Source: a virus. Taken from it: a DNA stretch of 27,375 bases. The DNA is taken from IMG/VR virus record IMGVR_UViG_3300005518_000038, positions 1-27,375 of that record. The stretch is one strand, 5' to 3'. The notes under the pieces were generated by a model. It did no database searches, was not told the origin of the DNA, and saw only the letters and a program-made list of their open reading frames with translations. Shown here piece after piece: positions 20,479-27,375 of the stretch. How positions within the stretch are numbered: the stretch's first letter is position 1; each line of letters opens with the position of its first letter. A program made the position numbers and the translations under genes.

Positions 20479-22214
20479 GCACCACACCCACGATCGTCGA
20501 GCAGATGTTCGGCGACGTCCGCAAGGACCCCGTCGCCCTCAGCAAGAGGTTCGACGACTACAAGAAGTCCCTCGGCTCCGTGCCGTGGGCGCAGCTCGAC
20601 AACGCCGGACAGACCGTCAAGGGCAACCTCCGCGTCGCACACGCGGAGAAGACGTCCGGCGGCCAGCTGATCCAGGTCGAGAAGACCGTCTCCCACGTCG
20701 ACCAGATGCGGAACCTGCTCCAGCAGAGCACCATCAACAAGGCGATCGGGAACGACGACCTGCTCAGCTCGCTGACGGCGGCGCTCGGCGCGCAGGACGA
20801 GATCACCAAGGACATCAGCCTCACCAGCCCGGTGAGCACCGGCCTGGTCCTGTTCGACCTCAAAGCCCCGGCCGAGTTCCTCGTGCCGGTCGAGACGCCG
20901 CTCCGCAACCGGTTCCCGCGCACGCAGGGCGTCGGCACCGCCCTGAAGTACAAGCAGATCACCGGGATCACCAACGCGCAGACCACCGCCGGCCTGGCGC
21001 AGCTGCACCCCGGCATCGCCGACTCCGTGCAGACGGACTTCCGACCGCCCGGCGGCGCGAACGCCGAGTGGTTCAACCGCGGCCCGAAAATCTCCTACGC
21101 CGGTCAGGACCAGCAGGCGAGCTACTTCCAGTTCGGCCTGTCCGACGAGGTGACCTGGTCGGCGCAGTTCGCCGGCGTCGGCTTCGAGGACGTCCGCCAG
21201 CTGTCCCAGACCAGCGTGCTGTACAGCTCGATGCTGGCGGAAGAGCGCATGACGGTGTACGGCCGTGGCACGGTCGGCAACGGCTACTCCGGCACGATCA
21301 CGAGCCCTACCGGGGTGATGGGCGCCGCTCGTGCGGCGGCCGGGTCCGAGGTCGGCATCACGGCGTCGAACACCCTCACGGTCTGGCTCGTCGCCACGAC
21401 CGGCTTCGGCTACGCGCCGCCCGTGCAGGCGGGCGCCGGGGTTGCAGTCACCGCCGGGCAGGTCCTGCCCGTCACCGTCCCGAACACCGCCGGCGCAACC
21501 GGGTTCCTGGTGTTCGTCTCGACGAACGGCTCGCCGACGACCGCGAACGCGTTCTACTACGGCACGGTGTCCGGCTCGTTCGTGCTGCAGGGCGCGATGC
21601 CGACATCGGGCACGGCGGCGAACAACGCGCTGTACGCGTCGAACACGAGCGCGCAGGCGATCGGGTACGACGGCATCATCCCGATCGTCACCGGCCCGAA
21701 CGCGGGCTACGTGAAGAACCTGGGTGGTGCGCTGTTCGGTACGGCGAAGCCGGGCGCGGAGTTCCAGACCGCCTTCGCCGCGATGTACCAGCAGAACCTG
21801 GCCAACCCGGACGACGTGCTGCTCAACGGCAACGACCGCAAGCAGCTGTCCGACGCGCTGATCAGCCAGGGCAACCCGAACGGCTACCGGCTGACCATCG
21901 ACGCCGACGGCCTCGGCGGCCACAAGCTCGGCTCGATCGTGACCGGGCTGCAGAACGAAGTCACCGGCAAGCTCGTCGGGCTCGAGGTGCACCCGTACCT
22001 GCCCCAGGGCATCGCGCCGATCCTCACCAACGCGCTGCCGTTCCCGAACAGCAACGTGTCGAGCTGCTGGGAATACCGCAACGTCCAGGACTACATGGGC
22101 GTGAACTGGCCCGTCATCCAGTTCACCTACGACACCAGCTCGTACTGGTACGGCACGTTCTTCTGCCACGCCCCGGCGTGGCAGGGCGCGCTGACCGGCA
22201 TCGGGCAGGGCTGA
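20475..22214 (+). CDS. Major capsid protein (HK97-like fold) with an inserted domain
   Basis: This 579-aa protein starts at GTG 20475, overlapping the protease stop. Residues 1-120 form a helical N-arm, followed by LKAPAEFLVPVETPLRNRFPR (about 129-149) and a beta-rich A/P-domain region. AFAAMYQQNLANPDDVLLNG (433-452) and VGLEVHPYLPQG (501-512) are typical of the P-domain and loop region in long actinophage capsid proteins. Residues about 283-385 form a Thr/Ala/Gly/Val-rich beta domain (TLTVWLVATTG, VLPVTVPNTAGATGFLVF) inserted in the fold, probably Ig- or FN3-like and exposed on the capsid. It is followed by a strong hairpin (22218-22259). Confidence 0.88.
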   Translation: MSTTPTIVEQMFGDVRKDPVALSKRFDDYKKSLGSVPWAQLDNAGQTVKGNLRVAHAEKTSGGQLIQVEKTVSHVDQMRNLLQQSTINKAIGNDDLLSSLTAALGAQDEITKDISLTSPVSTGLVLFDLKAPAEFLVPVETPLRNRFPRTQGVGTALKYKQITGITNAQTTAGLAQLHPGIADSVQTDFRPPGGANAEWFNRGPKISYAGQDQQASYFQFGLSDEVTWSAQFAGVGFEDVRQLSQTSVLYSSMLAEERMTVYGRGTVGNGYSGTITSPTGVMGAARAAAGSEVGITASNTLTVWLVATTGFGYAPPVQAGAGVAVTAGQVLPVTVPNTAGATGFLVFVSTNGSPTTANAFYYGTVSGSFVLQGAMPTSGTAANNALYASNTSAQAIGYDGIIPIVTGPNAGYVKNLGGALFGTAKPGAEFQTAFAAMYQQNLANPDDVLLNGNDRKQLSDALISQGNPNGYRLTIDADGLGGHKLGSIVTGLQNEVTGKLVGLEVHPYLPQGIAPILTNALPFPNSNVSSCWEYRNVQDYMGVNWPVIQFTYDTSSYWYGTFFCHAPAWQGALTGIGQG

Positions 22215-22217
22215 GCC

Positions 22218-22259
22218 GTGGCGGGTGCGTTCGAACGCGCTCGCGAGCGCACCCGCCAC
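22218..22259 (+). terminator. Strong hairpin after the major capsid gene
   Basis: GTGGCGGGTGCG (22218-22229) pairs perfectly with 22248-22259. The pairing extends inwards to 16 bp with one G-U pair around a 10-base loop. It starts three bases after the capsid stop. No clear U-run follows. It probably slows or partly ends transcription, or protects capsid mRNA, so that capsid protein exceeds the downstream products. Confidence 0.65.
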
Positions 22260-22296
22260 ACCTACCCCCCGAGCGTCCCGGAAGGACGGTGTCCCC

Positions 22297-22557
22297 GTGC
22301 CCGATCGTCTTCTGCTGCCCGTGATCCAGACCGAGGTACGCCGCCCGGACGGCTTCACCCGCCGCTACCAGCCGGGCCGCGACGGCACCGTCACCCCCGT
22401 CGACGCGCACGACGCCCGCGCCCTGCGCGAAGCCGGAGCCACCACCGCCGGGGTGCGCGTGGGCGGCCGCGCACGCGTGTGCGGGAAGTGCGGGTTCAAG
22501 GCGCTGTTCGTCCGGTGTGGCCGGTGCGGCGGCACCTGCACACCCGAGGGCGGCTGA
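22297..22557 (+). CDS. Small zinc-ribbon protein after the capsid gene
   Basis: This 86-aa protein starts at GTG 22297, ten bases after GGAAGGA (22280-22286). The C-terminal half has CGKCGFKALFVRCGRCGGTC, a textbook four- to five-Cys zinc ribbon. The N-terminal 45 residues are beta-like (VIQTEVRRPDGFTRRY). Short zinc-ribbon proteins often lie between capsid and connector genes in actinophages; no role is assigned. An upstream in-frame extension to 22225 would run through the hairpin, so the GTG with its site is preferred. Confidence 0.72.
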   Translation: MPDRLLLPVIQTEVRRPDGFTRRYQPGRDGTVTPVDAHDARALREAGATTAGVRVGGRARVCGKCGFKALFVRCGRCGGTCTPEGG

Positions 22558-22558
22558 C

Positions 22559-23428
22559 GTGGCCACGTTCCTCAAGGGCTCCTACCTCACGATCGAGGAA
22601 TACCGGGCCGCACCGACCGCGCTCGCGACGAACAACCTCGTCCCCGGCGGCACGCAGGCCGATCAGGACAACGAGCTCGCCGCGATCATCAAGCGCGCGT
22701 CCACGTTCCTCGACAACACCGCCCGGCAGAAGCTGTACGCCACCTCCGCCACCCAGAACGAGAAGGTCCGCATCAAGGACGGCTACTTCGTGCTCCGCGC
22801 CTACCAGGACCGCGTCAAGAGCATCGACGCGTTCGCCTGGGGCGCCACGCCGAGCAACCTCACCGCGATGGCGATACCGATCCCGAGGAGCAGCTACTTC
22901 GTCGAGGAGAACCGCGTACTCCTCACCACCGGCGTCACCGGTGTCCAGTGGGTCGGCTCGCTGAACATGCTCGCGACGCCGATCGGCGGGAGCGTGTTCG
23001 CGTCGTGGATGTACACCGCGGGCTGGTTCACCACCCGGCTCGCCGTCCAGGCCGCCATCGGCGCCACCACGGTCACCGTCGAGGATCCGACCGGGATTCA
23101 GCCGGGCGCGTTCCTGCGCCTCATCGACGGCGCCCGGGTCGCCGACGCGCAGGTGTCCACCACCTACACGCCGGGCTCCGCCGTGGTGCCGCTGTTCGCC
23201 GCGCTCACCGAGGCGTTCCCGGCCGGTGCCGGGTTCACCGAAGTCGAAGGCGACGCCAAGGAAGCGTGCATCCTCGCGACGTCGCACTACATCAAGGACC
23301 GCAAGTCCGGCGGCTTCGTCCTGGCCGGCCAGTCCGCGACCGTCGACCAGACGACCGACGCGCAGCTCGGCCCGGACCTCGAGCGCGCGCGCCAGCTGGC
23401 GCTGCGGTTCGAGCGGCGGGCACCGTGA
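22559..23428 (+). CDS. Head-tail connector-like protein
   Basis: This 289-aa protein starts at GTG 22559, one base after the preceding stop. Residues about 8-60 (YLTIEEYRAAPTAL, then DNELAAIIKRASTFLDN) match the N-terminal layout of the gp6-like head-tail connector family, which begins with a helix pair and a conserved acidic turn. The middle holds beta repeats (ATTVTVEDPTGIQPGAFLRLIDG and following), which look like an inserted beta domain. The C-terminal helix (ACILATSHYIKDRK, LERARQLALRFERR) fits. Position after the capsid gene supports a connector ring under the portal. The exact type is not certain. Confidence 0.78.
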   Translation: MATFLKGSYLTIEEYRAAPTALATNNLVPGGTQADQDNELAAIIKRASTFLDNTARQKLYATSATQNEKVRIKDGYFVLRAYQDRVKSIDAFAWGATPSNLTAMAIPIPRSSYFVEENRVLLTTGVTGVQWVGSLNMLATPIGGSVFASWMYTAGWFTTRLAVQAAIGATTVTVEDPTGIQPGAFLRLIDGARVADAQVSTTYTPGSAVVPLFAALTEAFPAGAGFTEVEGDAKEACILATSHYIKDRKSGGFVLAGQSATVDQTTDAQLGPDLERARQLALRFERRAP

Positions 23429-23946
23429 CCGCCCCGGCCGGGACGGCGGAGGAAGTCCGGGCCGCGGTCGCCTCGTACCTGTCCGGCGGCGCGGTGCCGA
23501 ACCTGGCGATCGTGCTTCGCTCGCCGCCGTTCGACGAGGGCGAAATCGACTGGAACACGCTGCTCGCGCCGGGCGCGCTGGTGATGTGCTTCGGGGTGGT
23601 GTTCCTCGAGCGCGAGTCCGACGAGGACATCTCGCTCGACGGCGCAGGGGGCCGACGAGTGTGCACCTACGACGTCACCTTGGAGCTGTTCTTCCAGGAC
23701 ATCAGCGGCGACGCGATCGCCGCACAGGGACGCCTGGACAACATCATCACCGGCGTCAAGCAGCGGCTCCGCACGGACCCGCGCCTCGGCACCGGCACCG
23801 CCGACCCGCCGACGGACATCATCCAGGCCGCCGTGGCGAAGCTCGAGGTCGAGCGCGGCCGGCCGGAGCGGTACGGCGAGGGCAACACATTCGGTGCCTG
23901 GACGGGGATCAAGTTCACCGTCGATTCCTACGAGTACGCCACCTGA
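23425..23946 (+). CDS. Probable tail terminator or neck protein
   Basis: This 173-aa protein starts at GTG 23425, overlapping the connector stop. It runs from a helical N-terminus (AEEVRAAVASYLSGG) into alternating strands and helices (CTYDVTLELFFQDIS, QGRLDNIITGVKQRLRTDPRLG, FGAWTGIKFTVDSYEYAT). This resembles the tail-terminator fold that caps the tail tube. Position two genes before the major tail protein fits. No diagnostic motif is seen, so the assignment is mostly positional. Confidence 0.68.
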   Translation: MTAPAGTAEEVRAAVASYLSGGAVPNLAIVLRSPPFDEGEIDWNTLLAPGALVMCFGVVFLERESDEDISLDGAGGRRVCTYDVTLELFFQDISGDAIAAQGRLDNIITGVKQRLRTDPRLGTGTADPPTDIIQAAVAKLEVERGRPERYGEGNTFGAWTGIKFTVDSYEYAT

Positions 23947-23960
23947 ACAGGAGAAATGCG

Positions 23961-24401
23961 ATGGCGACTGCCTACGAATTCACCGGCCCGCAGGAGATGG
24001 AGTACCCCGCGTGGGGTCTGCGCGTCGCCCCGGGCGACGTGGTCCGGCTCGACGGCCGCCCGCCGGCGGACGGGCACTTCCAGGAGGTCACCGAGGACGT
24101 CGAGCCGACGGCCACCGCGGCGACCGAGCCGCCGGAGAACACCGGCGACCAGGGCGACGACGAGCCGCCCGTCGAGACGCCGAAGCAGCCGAACCTGGCC
24201 GCGTCCGCCGCCGAGTGGACCAAGTACGCCAAGGACATGGGCGTTCCGAAGGAGATCGCCGACAATTCCACCCGCAAGGCGATCATCGAGCACTTCACCC
24301 AGCCCGACGGCCCGTTCCTCGAGGGCGTCGAGCCGCCGAAGGCCGCCGACGAGAACGACGGCGGGGACGGCACCGAGCACACCGAGACCGAAGGCGAGTA
24401 A
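23961..24401 (+). CDS. Acidic hypothetical protein with a SAP/HeH-like helical motif
   Basis: This 146-aa protein starts at ATG 23961, seven bases after AGGAG (23949-23953). An ATG at 23956 is in another frame. Residues 1-35 are a short beta part (YEFTGPQEMEYPAWGLRVAPGDVVRL). Residues 45-75 are acidic and Pro-rich. Residues about 77-112 (NLAASAAEWTKYAKDMGVPK, then STRKAIIEHF) resemble the two-helix SAP/HeH motif found in small phage head-tail genes. The tail is acidic. The role is unclear. Confidence 0.7.
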   Translation: MATAYEFTGPQEMEYPAWGLRVAPGDVVRLDGRPPADGHFQEVTEDVEPTATAATEPPENTGDQGDDEPPVETPKQPNLAASAAEWTKYAKDMGVPKEIADNSTRKAIIEHFTQPDGPFLEGVEPPKAADENDGGDGTEHTETEGE

Positions 24402-24406
24402 CGACC

Positions 24407-25393
24407 GTGTCCACTGGCAGCACCGCGTCGACGTACCAGACAGTCCTGGGCATCGCGAAAGAAACCCAGCCGGCGACCGGTGCTCCGGTGGCCGCGACCG
24501 CCTTCATCCCGGTCAAGAAGCTCGAGCCGGAGAACAAGCCCGTCAAGCTGTACGACGACTCGTGGAAGGGGTCGATGGTCGAGGTGACCGGCGTGCAGGC
24601 CGGTGTGCAGTCGGCCGAGCTGTCCCTCGGCGGCAACGTCTACGCCGACACCGTCGGCTGGTTCCTGGCCGGGATGCTCGGCGACGTCGCGACCACCGGC
24701 GCGTCGGCGCCGTTCACGCACACCATGGCGCTGCTGAACTCCGGCAACGGCCAGCCGACCAGCTACACCCTCACCGACACCGATCCGCTGTCCACGCGGC
24801 AGTACGCGTCGTGCCGGTTCTCCGAGCTGACGCTCAAGTGGGACGCCGCCGAGCTGCTCACGTGGGAGGGCAAGGCGATCGGCTGGACCGGCGCCACCGC
24901 GTCGGCGCCGACGTCGTCGTTCAGCACGCTGCCGCCGGTTCCGGCGTGGGCGCTGACGGCCACCATCGGCGGCGTGTCCGCGCCGAACGTGAAGTCCGTC
25001 GAGCTGGCGTTCAAGCGGTCGAACTCCGAAGCGATCTTCACCGCGCAGAACAGCCAGAACCCCTACGAGGTGCACGTCGGCCCGATCACCCTCGAACCGA
25101 AAATCCAGTTCATCGCGAAGGACGAGCAGCCGCTCACCGACTTCCTGAACAACACCACTCAGCCGCTGGTGCTCAACTACGCCACCGGCGCCGGAGCGTC
25201 CGCGGTGCAGCTGCAGGTCACCATGACCGGCTGGAACTACGACGAAGTCAAGAAGGACAAGGGAAACAGCTGGATCGAGCTCGCCGCGGGCGGCAAGGCG
25301 ATCGGCAACGTCACCGACGCCGGCGCGTCCGGCGGCTACAGCCCCTGCAAGGTGCTGCTCAAGAACGCTCTTCCGGCCAGCACCTACGTGTAA
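24407..25393 (+). CDS. Major tail protein (tail tube)
   Basis: This 328-aa protein starts at GTG 24407. It has the layout of siphovirus tail-tube proteins: a mostly beta N-terminal domain with VLGIAKETQPATGAPVAATAFIP and SMVEVTGVQAG near the start, then alternating strands, then WALTATIGGVSAPNVKSVELAFKR and VQLQVTMTGWNYDEVKKDKG in the second half. It carries no added Ig-like repeats at its C-terminus. Position directly before the chaperone pair supports the call. It is followed by a 36-base gap containing GGAG before the chaperone gene. Confidence 0.82.
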   Translation: MSTGSTASTYQTVLGIAKETQPATGAPVAATAFIPVKKLEPENKPVKLYDDSWKGSMVEVTGVQAGVQSAELSLGGNVYADTVGWFLAGMLGDVATTGASAPFTHTMALLNSGNGQPTSYTLTDTDPLSTRQYASCRFSELTLKWDAAELLTWEGKAIGWTGATASAPTSSFSTLPPVPAWALTATIGGVSAPNVKSVELAFKRSNSEAIFTAQNSQNPYEVHVGPITLEPKIQFIAKDEQPLTDFLNNTTQPLVLNYATGAGASAVQLQVTMTGWNYDEVKKDKGNSWIELAAGGKAIGNVTDAGASGGYSPCKVLLKNALPASTYV

Positions 25394-25429
25394 CCACCGC
25401 AACAACTGTCCAATCAGGAGCGCGAGAAG

Positions 25430-25846
25430 ATGACCCAGGAGATCACCGGCCCGTCCGGGTTCGTGTACGTACTGCGCGAACCCGGCGGCCTCACCTACAA
25501 GCACCGCAAGCTGGTGCTGAAGAAGCTCGGCATGAACGCCGACCTCAACGGACACGTGGACGTCGACCTCGGCGCCGTGATGGGCGGCCTTGAGGAGGCC
25601 GTCCTCACCGTCGCGATCGCCTCGTGGAACGTGACCGAGCTCGAAGAGGACACCGGCACCCGCACCAGCGAGGTCCTGCAGATCCCGTTGCACGTCCCGG
25701 AGAACCTCGACCAGGTCCCCGCCGAGGACGCCGCGGTGCTGGCCAAGGCCAGCGAGCAGCTGCGGAAGATCCTCATGCCGGAGTTCGGCCCGGATCCGGA
25801 CGAGAAGTCCCCTACGCCGCCCTCCGCAGGCTCCGCGTCGCGCTGA
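25430..25846 (+). CDS. Tail assembly chaperone, short form (G-like)
   Basis: This 138-aa protein starts at ATG 25430, after the site AGGAG (25417-25421). It begins with the beta segment ITGPSGFVYVLREPGG and has a helical middle (MGGLEEAVLTVAIASW). It ends in a Pro/Ser-rich tail in the zero frame. Its position between the tail tube and tape measure, together with a second overlapping frame, is diagnostic of the G/GT chaperone pair. The longer product is described in the next entry. Confidence 0.82.
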   Translation: MTQEITGPSGFVYVLREPGGLTYKHRKLVLKKLGMNADLNGHVDVDLGAVMGGLEEAVLTVAIASWNVTELEEDTGTRTSEVLQIPLHVPENLDQVPAEDAAVLAKASEQLRKILMPEFGPDPDEKSPTPPSAGSASR

Positions 25847-26037
25847 TCGACGGGCCGGACCCCCGGCTCACCCTGCCGGAGGGCTACGACACCTACCGCC
25901 TGATGAAGATGTTCCACCTCACCCACCCCGACCAGGTGGACGCGCTGCCGGCCGAGTTCGTGTCGTGGGCGTTCGAGTTCGAGCGCGTCGAGCACGAGGC
26001 CCGCGCCGAGGTGCAGAAGAAGGCGCAGAAGAGGTGA
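25430..26037 (+). CDS. Tail assembly chaperone, -1 frameshift product (G-T-like)
   Basis: An ORF in the -1 frame (open from 25624, ending at 26037) follows and overlaps the short chaperone. Its sensible protein sequence begins YAALRRLRVALIDGPDPRLT and runs to helices typical of chaperone T-domains (TYRLMKMFHLTHPD, VSWAFEFERVEHEARAEV). The most likely slip is at TCC CCT (25808-25813), where a Pro-tRNA on CCT could re-pair with CCC. That would give join(25430..25813,25813..26037), about 202 residues. The exact site is inferred. No textbook GGGGGAA-type heptamer is present. Confidence 0.7.
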
Positions 26038-26041
26038 CGCC

Positions 26042-26512
26042 GTGGCCACCATCGTGTTCGAGGGCGACAACGTCCTGCGCGCCACCTTGTACACGATGGT
26101 GGCCCACGAAGAGGAAGTCACCCGCAAGGCCGTGCGGGACCTCGCCGTGCGGCTCACCAACTACGCGAAGCGGGAAGCGTCCGGCCCCGCCCGGGTCGGC
26201 ATCCCGCGCCGCAACCGCAAGGGCGAGCTGATCCCGTACCGCGCCGGCGGGCCCGGCGTGGTCTCCGGGACGCTCCGCCGGTCGATCCTGCCCCGCCGTG
26301 AGGGCCGCGCGGGCGCCTACAGCTGGTTTGTCGAGGTCGCCCCGGGCACGCCGTACTCGCGTCGGCTCGAGCTCGGGTTCTACGGCGTCGACTCTCTCGG
26401 CCGCCGCTACCAGCAGCCGCCGTACCCGTACATGAAGCCCGCCCGGGAGAAGACCCAGCGCGAGGCGAACGCGGTGTTCTACCGGGCCTGGGCGCGCGGC
26501 CTCGCGCCATAG
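26042..26512 (+). CDS. HK97 gp10-like neck/tail-completion protein
   Basis: This 156-aa protein starts at GTG 26042. The features match the HK97-gp10 family: a helical N-terminus (RATLYTMVAHEEEVTRKAVRDLAVRLTNYAKR), then VVSGTLRRSILPRRE, YSWFVEVAPGTPYSRRLELGFYG and a C-terminal PYPYMKPAREKTQREA, where the family has 'YA..lE.G' and 'P.l.PA'. The family forms part of the neck or tail completion. It is normally found before the tail-tube gene, but here it follows the chaperones. Overlap is none; about 48 bases separate it from the tape measure gene. Confidence 0.78.
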   Translation: MATIVFEGDNVLRATLYTMVAHEEEVTRKAVRDLAVRLTNYAKREASGPARVGIPRRNRKGELIPYRAGGPGVVSGTLRRSILPRREGRAGAYSWFVEVAPGTPYSRRLELGFYGVDSLGRRYQQPPYPYMKPAREKTQREANAVFYRAWARGLAP

Positions 26513-26560
26513 CAGAACGCCTGTCCGGCACACGGAACCTGATCGATCGGGGGTGGCCGC

Positions 26561-27375
26561 GTGTCGGAGTACCTCCCGCCCGTCGTCGCGAAGCTCATCG
26601 GTGACATCTCGGACTTCGTCCGCAAGTGGCGGCAGGCCGCCGACGAATCCGAGAAGCAGAACGAGCGGATCCGCTCCGGCTCGGAGCGGATGGGGCAGCA
26701 GGTCAAGGCCGCGCTCTCGTGGGTCGGCGACCAGGTCAAGAGCAACTTCTCCGGCATCCTGCAGCTCACGCGCTACTTCGCGATGTTCGGCGCCGTCGCC
26801 TCGGCGGGGGCGCTGGTCGCCGGCGGGGCGCTGGCCGCGCTGCCGTTGGCGTTCGCCGGGCTCGCCGCGATGGTGCTCAAGGACAACGCCGCCATCAAGG
26901 CGTCGTTCACGCAGCTGGGCAACCACGTCAAGACGTCGCTGACCCAGGCCGCGGCGCCACTGATCCCCTACTTCAAGCAGATCGCCGGCCAGTTGGGGCA
27001 GGCGTTCAACTCGATCCTGCCCCAGATCCGGACGATCTTCGCGACCATCGGCCCGTACCTGACCGATCTCACCGACGGGGTGTCGGCGTTCGTCACCGGC
27101 GCCATGCCCGGGTTCGTGACCGCGATCCAGGCCGCCGGTCCGGTGGTCCACGGGCTCGGCAATCTGCTCGCGAGCGCGGGCGAGGGGATCGGGCAGCTGT
27201 TCACCAACCTCGCCCCGGCCGCCCAGGCCGCCGGTCAGGCGTTCTCGGCGATCGGCCCTTCCCTGTCGAACACGCTGGCGGCGCTTGGGTCGGTGCTCGC
27301 CGCGCTCGCGCAGGCCGGCGGCCCGATCCTGCAGGCCGTCTTGCCGGTGATCGCCACGCTGGTCAACGGGCTGGC
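26561..27375 (+). CDS. Tape measure protein (3' partial)
   Basis: The frame is open from GTG 26561 to the window edge (271 codons), with no stop. A GGGGGTGG stretch lies upstream but the ribosome site is weak. Residues about 10-65 are charged helices (RKWRQAADESEKQNERIRSG). A hydrophobic segment about 69-110 (LQLTRYFAMFGAVASAGALV, ALAALPLAFAGLAAMVL) is followed by repeated Ala/Gly/Phe/Leu-rich helices with GPYL, GPVV, GPSL and GPIL spacings. This pattern is typical of tape measure proteins, which set tail length and may insert in membranes at infection. The end is outside the window. Confidence 0.85.
   Translation, partial: MSEYLPPVVAKLIGDISDFVRKWRQAADESEKQNERIRSGSERMGQQVKAALSWVGDQVKSNFSGILQLTRYFAMFGAVASAGALVAGGALAALPLAFAGLAAMVLKDNAAIKASFTQLGNHVKTSLTQAAAPLIPYFKQIAGQLGQAFNSILPQIRTIFATIGPYLTDLTDGVSAFVTGAMPGFVTAIQAAGPVVHGLGNLLASAGEGIGQLFTNLAPAAQAAGQAFSAIGPSLSNTLAALGSVLAALAQAGGPILQAVLPVIATLVNGL

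Noticed and set aside
1-27375. Insertion sequences, transposases, integrase, att sites or toxin-antitoxin pairs
   Set aside because: None seen on either strand. No protein with transposase or recombinase motifs and no long direct or inverted terminal repeats were found.

Overview
The window is a contiguous stretch of a tailed, siphovirus-type bacteriophage or prophage genome from a very GC-rich actinomycete. Codons end mostly in G or C, GTG starts are very common, and most neighbouring genes overlap by the 4 bases ATGA or GTGA. The proteins look like those of actinobacterial phages, and a Pseudonocardiaceae-like host (Amycolatopsis type) is a reasonable guess, but the sequence alone does not fix the host. 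No integrase, repressor, lysis gene or att site is visible, so free phage and prophage cannot be told apart.

Layout. (1) Positions 1-4983: early operon with small unknown proteins, a membrane protein, a YqaJ/lambda-exonuclease-type recombination nuclease, an acidic-tailed putative partner, a DnaQ-type 3'-5' exonuclease and a DUF6011-type zinc protein. It ends at two tandem hairpins (4992-5054). (2) 5089-11640: replication and accessory operon. A winged-helix protein carries an iteron array with a perfect DnaA box inside its own gene (5826-6055), which looks like the replication origin. A run of small Cys-rich proteins, a VRR-NUC nuclease, a HAD-fold protein and an HTH/zinc protein follow. (3) 11619-12519: three genes on the minus strand (48 aa, 126 aa, and a 117-aa DUF6011+SWIM protein), with a perfect palindrome just upstream of the first start. 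(4) 12520-12739: control region with a possible rightward promoter and a convincing intrinsic terminator, both upstream of the late genes. (5) 12740-27375: late operon: an Acb2/Tad1-hairpin-like protein (candidate anti-CBASS sponge), an unknown 163-aa protein, putative small terminase, large terminase, portal with a repeat-bearing extension, MuF-type minor head protein, protease-scaffold fusion, major capsid protein, connector genes, major tail protein, tail assembly chaperone pair with a probable -1 frameshift, a gp10-like protein and the start of the tape measure gene, which runs off the window.

How they work together: the initiator would act at the origin within its own gene. No replicative helicase or polymerase is seen, so host enzymes are probably recruited. 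The exonuclease and its neighbours would support recombination. The late module builds capsid and tail in near-standard order. The most interesting signals are the iteron origin, the Acb2-like gene at the head of the late operon, the minus-strand cassette, and the portal/MuF junction, where the coding frame switches without a stop.
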